Assembly (NCBI GenBank): GCA_001953115.1
Contig: LSSL01000103.1
Span: 1-56,604, forward strand
Reading direction: 5' to 3'
DNA length: 56,604 nt
Origin: Smittium mucronatum
Lineage: Eukaryota > Kickxellomycota > Harpellomycetes > Harpellales > Legeriomycetaceae
The notes below the pieces were generated by a model that was not told the origin of the DNA, did no database searches, and saw nothing but the letters and a program-made list of their open reading frames with translations. Both the position numbers and the translations under genes were made by a program. Positions 1-11,031 of the stretch are shown in pieces (positions within the stretch are counted from its first letter, which is position 1; every line of letters begins with the position of its first letter).

Positions 1-1296
1 CTTATTTGAATTTGGGGAGGGGTGGGGGTGTCATATGAATTGAAATTTTTTTTGTACAAAAATGAAAAAAAATCAAGTTTTATTCAGGTGATTTTATTAT
101 TTATAATACTAATCAAATTCGAAATTTTATCTGGATTTTATATCACATAATCGATATTATACATTTATTTATCAATAAACCAAAGAAAAATATAACAGTT
201 ATAAGTGGAATAAAGAAATATTTACAAAGAATTTCTAACTTCCATAAAAAAACAAGTATATCGAATTTTTTAAGAAACTTTATTTTTTAAAATATGTCTT
301 TTAACTTTAACTTTATGTTGTATTAAAACATCAATAACTTATTAAATATATGAGGGAAAAAAATCTGTAAAAGGTTTTCTTTTTATTTAATCTTTTAAAA
401 AATAATGATATATTTCAGGGTGTAAATTAAAGAATAATATTAGTTAAAAAACCACTTTTATTACTTAATTTTTTTAGGCTTCGAATTGAATTGCACAATA
501 TATAAAATGTTTTATATTCTTTTTTTATCAAAATAGATGAGTCGATAATAATTTTTTTATCGTGGTTTAAGATTATTGTTTTAGCTATCGAAAAATTCCA
601 CGTTTGAAAATGTTTTATATAAGAATTAAATATTTATAAAAAAATTAAAATAATAATGATAAAAAGCAAAAGTTTCTTCTATAAAAAAAGTGGTTTTCCA
701 CTTTTAAAAATATTGATTAATGTTTATAATTATTATAATATAAGGTAAAACGTTGGCTTTATAATAATAAAACTTCAAATATTAAACCATAAAATCAAAT
801 TAGATTCTGTTTAATACATATATCCCGTTATTAGTATGCTTTAAGCCTTATTATAGGCAAACTCAAAAAAAACTTACTTTATAATTCTAACACTAACCAA
901 TATGGCTACTAGAATCTAATACTTCTGAACTAGAAATATGGTTATCGAAATTTACTATTTAACAGGCGGATAAAATGGATTAAAAGTAAGAGAATTTAGG
1001 ATATTCTTTATGGATACAATTAAAATAAAATGCTAATATTGGGAGTGCGAAAAGCATTTTAAACCCTTTTATGATTTTATTTCGAAAATATAGAAAATTT
1101 AATGCATTGAGTATAAATTATTATTTCGTTTATTCATTATTCATCTTTAATAAAGGGTATAAAAATCCAAAAATATTTAAAATTTAATATAAAAATCTCA
1201 CAAAAACTATGTAGTTATCGATCTTTAAACATAGACTATGTATCAATTCATTTTTTTGAGAAAAAATATAAAAAATAACTCTTGAAAGTGAAATAC
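1..1296. other. AT-rich spacer, no gene seen
   Basis: No open reading frame of note, RNA gene or ordered repeat was found on either strand. The first 35 bases carry a G-rich tract that resembles the G-run of the LINE-A 3' region found further on and may be an eroded remnant. The rest is poly-A/poly-T rich low-complexity DNA. Confidence 0.6.
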
Positions 1297-1910
1297 CTTG
1301 CTTTAGTTTAGGGGCTTAATTAGCATTCTTTAAAAAATTCAATATACATAAATTTCAGACAGCTTTACACTATCATTTTTTGGAAACAGTAGGGGGAAAG
1401 TTGGAGATCCGAGGGGATGTGATTCCAGAAGGGGGGGGGGGGCTTGAATCGGGAGATGGGTGCGAATAATTGAGCAAAACCCAGTAAAATTTCTCAGCGA
1501 AATTTCAAAATTTGATGATCATGCAGATCTCAAAGTCTAACAACAACAGTGGAAAGTCAGAGACTATTAATTCTACTTTTGAGTATGGTTCATATTAACT
1601 AGCTCTGTTAAAATAAAGCGCTAATTAAGAGCTCAAAAATTCCAAAGAAAATTTTTTATTTGAATATGTGATTAAATCTTAACTAAAATAAATCAAACAT
1701 AAATCTAATGAAGAAATGTAAGGGGGGGAGGGTGTCTTTATTTGGGATATTTCGTCCCCCTTTAGTAGATAGATAACCAGTATCCCGATAGAGATGTCTA
1801 TTGTATTTAAGACAACAGTCTTTCATACATAATTTTTTCTTTTTTTCCATCTTTTTTTATTGCAGATTTTATGATGTTATCTTGCAATAAAACCTTGAAA
1901 TAAAAAATAG
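1297..1910 (+). mobile_element. LINE family A, decayed 3' end (copy 1)
   Basis: This stretch aligns by eye, with many substitutions, to the sequences at 19480-20110 and 38230-39445. Shared landmarks in order are a TTTAG-GGCTTAAT block, a TGATTCCAGA block, CAGATCTCAAAGTCTAAC, a G-run followed by TTT and a TAGTAGAT-like block, and a terminal TTATCTTGCAATAAAA that resembles a polyadenylation signal before an A-rich tail. It is the most diverged of the three copies and much more AT-rich than copy 3. No coding frame survives. Confidence 0.7.
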
Positions 1911-2591
1911 GAAAATCTACTTATTTGTAATCAGAAGGATTTTGCAAAGAATTCATTGAGTGGGTTAGTATTGGCGACTCTATTAGCTCTATAGTTGCAT
2001 TTCTATGAAAATTACGGAGTTTGGATTCCCATCCTTTTGCCACTATTTGTAACCAAAATTAATCCTGAGACATGGATTTTATGGCGATTTACACTAAAAC
2101 TGCAAAAACACTAAAGCCCTAAACTTAGCTAGATTAAATAACCATAAATATTTTTGCTAATGTTAAAATGATAATTAACCGGTAAATTTACATAAACCAC
2201 TAAATATGTTTTTTTTCTGTTTCTATAAAAATATAAATCCTCCAATAATAATAAATGTATGCCTCTCAGTTATACGAGTAAGATCACCGATTTACAAATC
2301 ACGGGAATGTCTGATTTGCCATTTAACAGAATGAACGCTATTAGGGCTGGAAATTGATATGATTGGCCAAATTGTTTAAGTGATTTATGTGGAAAGAGGG
2401 ATGAGTTCAGTTTCCTTTTTAAATATGACAATTTAGATCGGGAATAACAACTGTTCACATCTCTATTAATCAATTTGTCTTTTTTAGAACCATTTGCAAG
2501 ACAAAAAGTATTCGGCTGGACTCGAAAATCCCTATCATATTCCAATACAAATCAGATTTTAAAGCCAAACTCCAAAAAATAAAATAAAACG
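1911..2591. other. Spacer upstream of BUD32
   Basis: This spacer has a slightly higher GC content than its surroundings. A minus-strand open frame of about 90 codons (2270-2545) has no ATG start and matches no family I know, so I do not call it a gene. The 3' part must include the BUD32 promoter, but I see no clear TATA or other named element. Confidence 0.5.
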
Positions 2592-3288
2592 ATGGTCGAA
2601 CTAAAAAGCCAAGGCGCCGAAGCAGTAACAATACACTTTAATTAACACTTTTTTTTTATTTAGAATTTATTAAAGCTTGGACTTTATAATTGATTAGAGG
2701 GTATACGAAAGTGATTTTTTCGGCAAGAGATCTATATTAAAGGTAAGGTTCAGCAAAAAGTACCGCCATCCCGATTTGGACAAGAAATTGTTGCATTCAC
2801 AATTGACGAATGAAGTCAGGTTATTGCACAAATGTTTATTGAATGGGATTCCTGTTCCCTCTGTTTACAATGTGGATAAAACCGAATATACTATAGAGAT
2901 GGAATATGTAGTTGGCGAAATGGTGAAAACAATTCTTGCTCGTGGCGGGAAAGAAGGTTTAGGGGAGGAAGTTGGTCGAGTTCTTGCGAAAATGCACGAT
3001 TGTGGAATAATACATGGAGATTTAACTACCTCAAATATGATATTTAATGAGAATGAAGGATTAGTTCTTATTGATTTTGGTTTAGGGTTTTCAAGTGATC
3101 TGGCCGAGGATAAAGCTGTTGATTTGTACGTTTTTGAAAGAGCATTGATTAGTACAACGCCTGATTGTGATGACTTTCTCGATTCGTTTTACAAATCTTA
3201 TTCTAGTATTTCTACTAAATCTAAAGGGGTTCTAGATAGATTACAAGATGTTCGTATTCGTGGAAGAAAAAGAGATATGACAGGATAA
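2592..3288 (+). CDS. BUD32: Bud32/PRPK (TP53RK) atypical kinase of the KEOPS complex, 2 exons
   Basis: In known homologues this is the small kinase/ATPase subunit of KEOPS, needed for the t6A37 tRNA modification. Exon 1 is 2592-2624 (11 codons: MVELKSQGAEA). A 73-bp intron (GTAACA...GATTAG) follows, and exon 2 is 2698-3288, giving about 207 residues, the usual compact Bud32 size. The splice restores the family N-terminus QGAEARVY. Diagnostic motifs follow in order: ILKVRFSKKYRHPDLD (nucleotide-binding Lys region), HGDLTTSNMI (catalytic loop), LIDFGLG (DFG), EDKAVDLYVFERA, and the C-terminal GRKRDMTG tail. The gene is complete and looks functional. It faces the G-box gene tail to tail, with 177 bp between the stop codons. 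Confidence 0.94.
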
Positions 3289-3465
3289 AGTTTAAAATAA
3301 TTTAATGTAACATAAGCCTTTGAAAACACACGCTATTCTTTATTATTATTATCATTTTTGGGAAAAATTAGGGGTTTCAAGATGTAATTTTCTTAAGTAA
3401 TATAATTAAAAAATCATGATATCCTTCGTTTTCAATAAGAGTCAATTAAGATGTTTATGCATGGT

Positions 3466-4732
3466 TTATTTGATAGGATTTTTAGATGATATTATAACGG
3501 TTCCATCAGATTTAGATGATTCTAAGGTTCCGTCTGAATACTCAGTGTGAAATCTGCCGTCTGGAAACGAGTATTTTACAGTTCCTGATGGATATGTAGT
3601 TTTTTTAATACCCGTTTTGTGGAAAGTATACGTCTTTTCATTATTTGATTCATTAAACTAAAAATAATTGGTGAATGTAAATTAAAAGTTTTACATTTAT
3701 ATATAAGGAAATTTACCATAATAGAATCGCCGTTAACCAAAAATACTTTATTTATGTTGGGATATAATAATGATTTGACTGTTCCATCGGGATAACCAAT
3801 AATTTTATTTTTATCCTCAAGCTCCCAAACTAGTTTACCGTTTTTAAGTTTAGATTCCTATTTTTTATCAAAATAATAACATTAACAGGCAAATTTAAAT
3901 ATTCCAAGTCGAAATCTTGAAGAATTATAAATAAAAATTTACACTAAAAGATGTTTTTGAGCGGCTTCCGTATATAGAATCTTTAATTTCAAGCATTCGG
4001 TTTGTAATGTGGGTGTTCTCAATAAATTTTTCTGATAAATGTAAAAAAAAAACTTGAAAGAAAAACTTGTAATATGGTGGAGATTTCTTGACGTACCAGT
4101 TTCTCGTTTTTCGTATAACATTCTAAAATTAAAGAGAATTTTTTCGGAAAAGAGAAATTAAAAAAAAAGGTATAGATTTCTTATTGATAAAATTTAAAGC
4201 TTTCTTACTGATACAAATTGGGGTTAAGCTTATTTACACTCTCTGAATCTGAAACTGGGCTGACAATTTCAATACTACGCAAAAATTCTGGAGTTTCTGC
4301 TAAATAGCTTTTAAATCCCTTAATATCATCTCTCTTTATAAAGGTATTTTGATTCCTGTTGCGTTTGGAAATTTTTTTGTGTTTATTAATCACTTTGTCC
4401 CCACTATACACTTCAAAATCGTTTTTGGCAATAGGCGTTTTTAGTCCAAAATCAGCAGGTGAGATATGAGAGAAATCGGTCCTAATTAAATCGAGTTCAT
4501 TGTCTTTTGTAGCAATAAAATGGTTTTCGAAATTTTCATCCTAAAATAATTTAGTCTCATTTTATTAAAATAGTATGATAAATATACTATATTGAGTTAA
4601 TTGGGGAAGGTAATAGATAAGTAGTTATATGCTCGTTCGAACCTGGACATCTTCATATTTGAATTCGAGTAAACTTGGGGGTGGGACGAATTCTTTTGAT
4701 AATTCTGAATTGGTTTGGTTCCAGAAATTCAT
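3466..4732 (-). CDS. TCP10/CPAP (SAS-4)-type G-box protein, 6 exons
   Basis: I reconstruct six exons: 4643-4732, 4209-4540, 4097-4122, 3943-4031, 3717-3857 and 3466-3657. All have GT/AG borders and one continuous frame, for about 289 residues. Only fragments are visible as unspliced ORFs. The last two exons encode a run of short beta-strand repeats typical of the TCP10 C-terminal domain (G-box), including IIGYPDGTVK, TYPSGTVKYSFPDGRF, HTEYSDGTLE and SDGTVIIS. In CPAP/SAS-4/TCP10 this domain forms a solvent-exposed single beta-sheet that binds STIL/Ana2-type proline motifs in centriole assembly. The N-terminal 180 residues are polar, with a proline stretch (FVPPPSLLE) near residue 15 and a charged, possibly helical segment just before the G-box. 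It is much shorter than animal CPAP. The domain call is good; a centriolar role is inference. Confidence 0.78.
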
Positions 4733-5836
4733 GTTTATTCCTAATTATATCTTTATTTCAGTAAAAGGACAATATCAGTTAGCGTTTAATAATAGAATAC
4801 TACACATTATGTGCGGTTTGCCATTGGGCTAGTATTGTCGATTTACAGTAGGCTATAATTCACACTTGATTTTACGTCTGTCCAACCAAATAAATAGTCA
4901 TGAAAAAAACCTAACAATATCATACCCCACCAATAGGAACAACTATTTTAAACCAAAACATGGCTCTCCAGTTAGAATCCCTAAGCCCAAAAATCCTGGG
5001 TAAAGGCTAATCTATTCACAGCATTGTTGCTGTTAGGAAAAATAATTGCTAGCATTCTTTCTGCCCAACAAAATAATTTTAAATAAAGTGATCGGCTCAT
5101 ATGCATTTCTCTTTAGATTTTTTTTTGATATATGAGATTGACACATTACGAAAATTTCAACGTTTAAAAATTTAAATAAAATTGTCGTGATCAACATTTG
5201 GAGGGCTAAAACCAATTTCTGCATCCATAGTCAATTTATACTAGTTAAAAACACTTTACTAATAAAGCTCGGTGTTACATATTTGGCCCAGGCGCCATTT
5301 GTTTAATTTAAAATACTTTGGTGTTCTGAGCTGAACTCTTATTTTTAGTTCTGTAACAATAGCTGATTTGAAGTTTGGGGGTCCTTGTTGTAATAAGACT
5401 AGTTCTGAATTTCAGTAAATTTAAATATAAAAAAGATAAATTTACTTTCGGAGTTAAATATAGTTGTATTAGTGGTTGATATTTTTTGGTCGACTGAATA
5501 AAACTTTAGCGGATAAATTTCATCTCTTTTAAAACTGCTTTCAAGTAAAATGATTAGCACATGTCATATTTTTTAGATGATTCCTTATCCCAAAAAATTC
5601 CTAGTTTTTTATTTGATTTCATTTTGAAAAAGATTATTTCAAAAATAAAAAAATATATACCAAACTCGAGTTTTAAAAGAAACACTTCATTATAGCTATA
5701 CAAATAAAATAATTCAATCACAACTTTAAAATATATTATCGAAAAAAGATAAAAATCGCCCAAAATATCATAAAATTAAAGTTGTTTATTTATAAATTAA
5801 AATTCCTAAAATTGATAATGCAAATCTTTACGGGGT
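4733..5836. other. Spacer, no gene seen
   Basis: This region lies between the 5' end of the G-box gene and the 3' end of the 901-codon ORF. Small open frames at 5033-5224 and 5554-5763 are low-complexity F/I/K/N-rich translations of AT-rich DNA. The G-box gene promoter should lie at the low-coordinate end, but no motif is distinct. Confidence 0.5.
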
Positions 5837-8542
5837 TTAATTTCGTTTATGACGAATCAATTTACCAGAAATGAACATGTTGGGTAGTCTAATAAATCCA
5901 AAGGGTTCACCGTTGAAAACTATTTCAGTTTTATCCACACTACTAGCTTTGGAAAGTAATAGAGAAGTCTGTCCAAGTTTTTTAAAAGATATTATTTTTA
6001 TATACAAATATTTACAAACAAGCTTTTCCTTAAATTTTGTCAAATTGCGGTAGCTATTTTTTTCATTGAAATTAACATAGATTATTGGTGATAATTCAGG
6101 CACAACCTCCCATGTTTTTTTCGGTATAAGCTCAAACTCCTTTCTCGTATAGTCCTCAAACCCTTCAAAACATCTTTCTGGTATTCTTTTTTCCGAAGAA
6201 AATACAACAAAACTATCTACATTTAAGCCATTTAGATAATTTCCATTTAGTGTAAAAAACAAGCTTGAGATTTCGTACTCATGAGAAACCTGTGAATTGA
6301 AATTTCCAAATGAAATCTCTATTAATCCCTTTTTTATCTCTTTCGGCAATAGAAATCCTAAATCATCATTTCCAGATATATCTCTTTTCAGCATTTTTCC
6401 AAATATATTTCTAAATCCTTTCATTAGAGGTAAATTTACCCCAGAACCCCCACTTACATAGAATGGTAGGATTTTGGATTCTTTGAGTACGTGTTTAAAT
6501 AAATCAGCATCGGATATATTATATAGACTATTTGAGTATACTTCTTCGCTAAAAAAGTTATCGGATATAAACACCATTTTGTCACTCAGTGGCTTGTTGG
6601 ACACAGTTGCGTCTCCCAGTTTTGGGGTATATCTAAAAATTTTGTATTTCAAAGGTGTTCCATTATCCCCAATTATAAGGTCATCTTTCTCTATCCCTGA
6701 ATTTTTTCCATCATTTTCTCTGTTTGATTTATTGTTGAATTTTTCAAAAATGTTGAAAATTATGCTCGATTTGAGTCTCAGTATTGTCTCCTTTAATTTG
6801 GAAGTCTCACCAATACGTTCATTTTTAAAAATATTAATTTTTTTTTTGCAGTGTGGAGCCTTGACAAAATGCTCATCAGATACAGTCTTTTGATCATATG
6901 CTGCACACGAGCATTCGGAACAGCAACAAATGGCTGCTATATTTTTTAACGCCGATATAAGATCACAATAACTTTCAGTGTAGTCATAATTCACCAATTT
7001 TTCATCCTTTCCTATTTTTTTATGCATTCTCGGAAAGTCTAAAGATGAAAGGATTTCATTAAAATTTGGCAATCTATTTTTTTTTATGCCTTTTTTATTT
7101 CCATTCCGCTTTTCATCCAAAGTCTCTGATTTTTCGAAAAAATTTGCTGATCCAGATATCATTTTTCTGGGAAATATCTTTTTTTTAGAAATGAATCGAT
7201 TATTTGGGCTGTCTTTTGGTTTATGATCAACATCTTTGGATCTTAGATGGTCCTTATTTTCATCTCTATAATGATTCAAAGATTTTTTGCCGAAAGGAAA
7301 CTTGATATTTTCAATAAAAATTTTCTTGAACAATTCCTCTGTTATCAAATCATCCAAATCGGGTATAAGCTGATTAGAGATTGCAAAACTGTCTCCATAC
7401 TTTTTCTCGCAACACTCGGGAATCAAATATTTACTTTTGTTTTCCGAATCAAGATTTAATGTTGGGCAATTTATTCCACGGTTAATGTCGCATCCGAATG
7501 AATTATCCATATATAAAACACCTTTCGGAAGTAAACCACGAGAGTTATGTCCTGTATTTTTCGAAAAAAGAAGGTCAATCGTCTTTAAATCATCCTTGGA
7601 ATAGAGTAAGTCTTCAGATGAGGAACCCTCAATGTCTCTTGAACCATATATATATACCGAATTTCCATCTCGGTTTTTTTTAGTCAAATTATTGTTTTTT
7701 CTATTGTTAAAGTTTTTCTTTTCATTTGTTATCACATTTTCCGATTCATTCAAATTTTCCATGAATGGATTTGTGGATTCAAAAACAGCTTTATTATTTG
7801 CAGTTACTTGATTATACGAAATTTTTCGATTATCAGAGCATTTATTCTTAAATTTTCTAATACCATCATAGTTTTCTGAACCCGTTATTTTACTTTTAAA
7901 GGATACTTCGGAACATCCTAGTCTTTTGTTTGCCATTTCGGTTGCTTTTAAAGAGGGATTTTTTATTTTGCCTTCAAACTCTTCTTTAATGAGCGCACTT
8001 TCATTGGATGATTCTTCATCTTCGGAGAATAGTCCCAAAAATTCATCGAAGTCCATATCTTCGTAACCATCAATATTATCAGCTAGGCAACTAAAATCTT
8101 GTTGGAATGGGCTTTTGTGCTCTATTTCGGAGCTCAAAGATAATAATGAGTAGCTTTTTCTAACATCTGAAAATTCATAATCCAAAATCCCCATAGAACT
8201 GAAACTATCACATTCTTGGCGATTAGAAGATGATTTTGTATAGCACCCATTATACGGGGAATTATTTGAGCCTTGTTCGTAACCATCATAATCATAATCA
8301 GATTCTTCCTCCTCGGATTCTGATTCTGAAAGTGTAGGAAACTCTATTACACTTGTATTTTTCACATCAGTAAAACCATTATAAACTCGCCCTAGATTTT
8401 TCCCAGAAGGTCCCATGTATATACCCTCGCAATTACAATAAAAATCCTTCATTTCCATACCAAAGTCAAATTGGTTAATGTGGACTGTGTGTTTACAAAC
8501 TGCCCATTCATCTCTTTTGATATCTCCAAACATCTTCGTCAT
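5837..8542 (-). CDS. Unrecognised 901-residue protein with acidic/Ser-rich N-terminal half
   Basis: This is a single uninterrupted frame with an ATG start at 8542. I do not recognise the family. Visible features are a Cys/His-containing N-terminus (WAVCKHTVHINQFDF, then FYCNCEG), an acidic cluster around residues 70-90 (SESESEEEESDYDYDGY), and long Asn/Lys/Ser-rich low-complexity stretches up to about residue 530. A cysteine cluster (CCCSECSC, near residue 540) follows, then a better-ordered C-terminal 200 residues with alternating hydrophobic strands (VDSFVVFSSEK, KYLYIKIIS, EIVFNGEPFGFIRL). That last region looks like a beta-sandwich, reminiscent of discoidin/galactose-binding folds, but this is only an impression. 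No signal peptide or membrane segment is seen. A 2.7-kb frame in DNA this AT-rich is very unlikely by chance, so the gene is probably real. Confidence 0.75.
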   Translation of the reverse strand: MTKMFGDIKRDEWAVCKHTVHINQFDFGMEMKDFYCNCEGIYMGPSGKNLGRVYNGFTDVKNTSVIEFPTLSESESEEEESDYDYDGYEQGSNNSPYNGCYTKSSSNRQECDSFSSMGILDYEFSDVRKSYSLLSLSSEIEHKSPFQQDFSCLADNIDGYEDMDFDEFLGLFSEDEESSNESALIKEEFEGKIKNPSLKATEMANKRLGCSEVSFKSKITGSENYDGIRKFKNKCSDNRKISYNQVTANNKAVFESTNPFMENLNESENVITNEKKNFNNRKNNNLTKKNRDGNSVYIYGSRDIEGSSSEDLLYSKDDLKTIDLLFSKNTGHNSRGLLPKGVLYMDNSFGCDINRGINCPTLNLDSENKSKYLIPECCEKKYGDSFAISNQLIPDLDDLITEELFKKIFIENIKFPFGKKSLNHYRDENKDHLRSKDVDHKPKDSPNNRFISKKKIFPRKMISGSANFFEKSETLDEKRNGNKKGIKKNRLPNFNEILSSLDFPRMHKKIGKDEKLVNYDYTESYCDLISALKNIAAICCCSECSCAAYDQKTVSDEHFVKAPHCKKKINIFKNERIGETSKLKETILRLKSSIIFNIFEKFNNKSNRENDGKNSGIEKDDLIIGDNGTPLKYKIFRYTPKLGDATVSNKPLSDKMVFISDNFFSEEVYSNSLYNISDADLFKHVLKESKILPFYVSGGSGVNLPLMKGFRNIFGKMLKRDISGNDDLGFLLPKEIKKGLIEISFGNFNSQVSHEYEISSLFFTLNGNYLNGLNVDSFVVFSSEKRIPERCFEGFEDYTRKEFELIPKKTWEVVPELSPIIYVNFNEKNSYRNLTKFKEKLVCKYLYIKIISFKKLGQTSLLLSKASSVDKTEIVFNGEPFGFIRLPNMFISGKLIRHKRN

Positions 8543-9316
8543 TATAACTTAGATAACAGTAGTACCTTGGCTTGTTTTAAATAGTGATCAATTTTTAACT
8601 AACTCCTTGGAAATATTTAGCTTTGAAATACTATCTCAATAATTATACTATTTATATTATTAATTTTATCTGTTTAAATTGTGGAATAGAGTTTAACTTC
8701 ATGTTTAATGTTCCTTTTAGGAGAAATGTGAGGGTTTATATACTTTTTGATTAACGGAAATTTCGATTTTACATGGTTTATCATAGCTTTGCTTATTTTT
8801 AGACATAAAGAAGTGAAAAAAAAAATCAGGCTTCTTAAAAATTCTGGTAAACAATTAATTATCTTAAAAAAAATTGTATTTGAAGCAAAATTTCCCCGAG
8901 TCTGGTATTAAGTAGTATTTTTGGGTTTCTTTTACTGTATTTTAAGCCAATTTGTATGTGGAGATATTTTATAAAAACAAAAAAATGAATTTTGAATTGT
9001 TTTTTAAATTATTAAAATCAAAGATTTCCTATTTTTAAATCTTCGCTGCCATACCGTGATAAAGTTACATTGAATGCATCGAGCTTCAATTTTAAAAATA
9101 GCATGAAAAGTAAATTAATACCACGATAATAACTCATAAAATTATAGTGGTTAAATTTCATTATTTCACTTTCACACAATAAAAACAGAATTAATAGCAT
9201 CTAATAAAATGACAATGATATAATCATTTTGATAAATGCTTTGTTATATAGTATAAAAATGAGCGATTATGTTTTTTATAAAAAATGTTCAAAAATAAAG
9301 ATGGTTACGTTTAATA

Positions 9317-9331
9317 GCGTTAACTTAACGC
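9317..9331. repeat. 15-bp palindrome in the gene desert
   Basis: GCGTTAA and its exact reverse complement TTAACGC are separated by a single C. The site lies in a small island (about 9300-9400) that is richer in GC than its surroundings, possibly an eroded transposon fragment. No function is implied. Confidence 0.6.
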
Positions 9332-10997
9332 CAATGAAATGCTTGGTTCAGGAAGATATCTAGTTTCACGTGTTATTCTAATATCTGAATTGATTTATAA
9401 ATAACTATAATACGGATATGCACAAAAAATATACAAAATTTTGCTTATTTCGCGTTTTTTAAAAAAAAAGCATTTCAAATAGTGATGAAATTTTATAGAA
9501 GTAATTTAATATATCCATTTAGCTCATATTTTTAAAATTATTATTACATTTTCCATGCAATAGTATTGGTTTTTAATAAAATTTTCTTGTTTATTGATAT
9601 TTTTATAATTAATATATTACTTAATATTTATAACTAGTCGTAAATAGATTTATTAAAAGCATTAAAGTGTAAAAAAATAAAGCTATGGAGATTGATTATT
9701 AACGTATCCGTCATATTTTAACGTTGATTCGCCAATAATCAATTTTTTAGCAACTAACTTTTCAGCAAAATTCGCTTTTGGAAGTTGTGTTTATAATCAA
9801 TCTGATCTGGTTTAATTTTAGAAAAATTATGAATTTACCTAAACAATCTTTTCATTTTTTTAGTATTTTCGTATATGAAATAAGAATTGTAATATCTATG
9901 TATTAGAACAATAGTGGATTATCTAAAAATCGATTTACTTTATGAATTTATTTTTCTTTAAAAAAAATACTAAATATATAGAATTTTACAATCTGTGTAA
10001 AAGAATGATTGGAAATAAAAATAGAAGCCTCAATAATAAAAATCTGTGAAAATAAGATCTTAATAAAAAAAAAAATTAAATTATTGCTATAGTTCTATAT
10101 AGCTTTCCTAATAATATTTTTTTAAAACAATTCTTCGTAATTTGAATTATATACCATAAATATCTAATATATATATATATATTTTCAAATATGAGTAACC
10201 AAAAATTGATATATAAACCATGACATAAAAAATCAATATCCTATTTTAATTGTTTTATCCTCTAAAATTGGAACTTATAAAAAAAAACATCCATTTGACA
10301 TTTTGTTTCAACCCCAAAAAATAATAGAATAAATTATTTTGAAGCAAATTTAGATCGTTTTTTTTTGGTGCTTTTAAATTATTGTGGAATTATTTTATTT
10401 TTATTATTCTATCTTGATCTGTCTCATATTTTTAAAAAAAATTGTTATTTAAAATATTATTTAATCATTTAAATTTTTTTAAAACTCATTACTAGTGGAA
10501 ATAATTATAATTATAAATTAAAACTAAAAATATCACGATTAAGGCTATCATAATAATTTTAAAAAGTTATATAATAACTATATACTGCGTTTAATAATAA
10601 AAAAACTATTTCAAACTATTTTTATCTTCGATGAGTCCCTCATTAGTAGTCTAATGGGTATTTAACTTCTAAAATGGTGAATATATGTGGTTTAGTTTTT
10701 TTCTATAAGGGAAAATAGCCTTTTTAAACCTTTTTAGCAAATTTAGAGATATATTTATGAATTCTAAATTTATTTTTCACTATAAGAAATTTTAATTTGC
10801 ACAAAACTGATTTACAACTTTTTAATAAATAAAATAATCATTTATGTATATTTTTTGATATAAGATTCCTTTAATAAATATACATTTAATTTTAAAATAA
10901 AGTAATTTGAGTAAAAAATTATTTTATTAAAGGCGATATAAATTGCCAAAAATTTATTTAAAAAAATTCGCTAAAATTTTTATAAAAGGATGATTTA

Positions 10998-10999
10998 AA

Positions 11000-11028
<29 letters not shown>
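10998..11028. repeat. ATA/AAT trinucleotide microsatellite
   Basis: About ten uninterrupted units of ATA in the gene desert, not in any coding frame. Confidence 0.9.

Positions 11029-11031
<3 letters not shown>

Noticed and set aside
2270..2545. 91-codon minus-strand open frame divergent from BUD32
   Set aside because: It has no ATG start, no family signature and no clear splice partners. It is probably a chance frame in a slightly GC-richer patch.
4629..4832. 67-codon plus-strand frame
   Set aside because: It lies antisense to exon 1 of the G-box gene, and its apparent sense comes from that exon.
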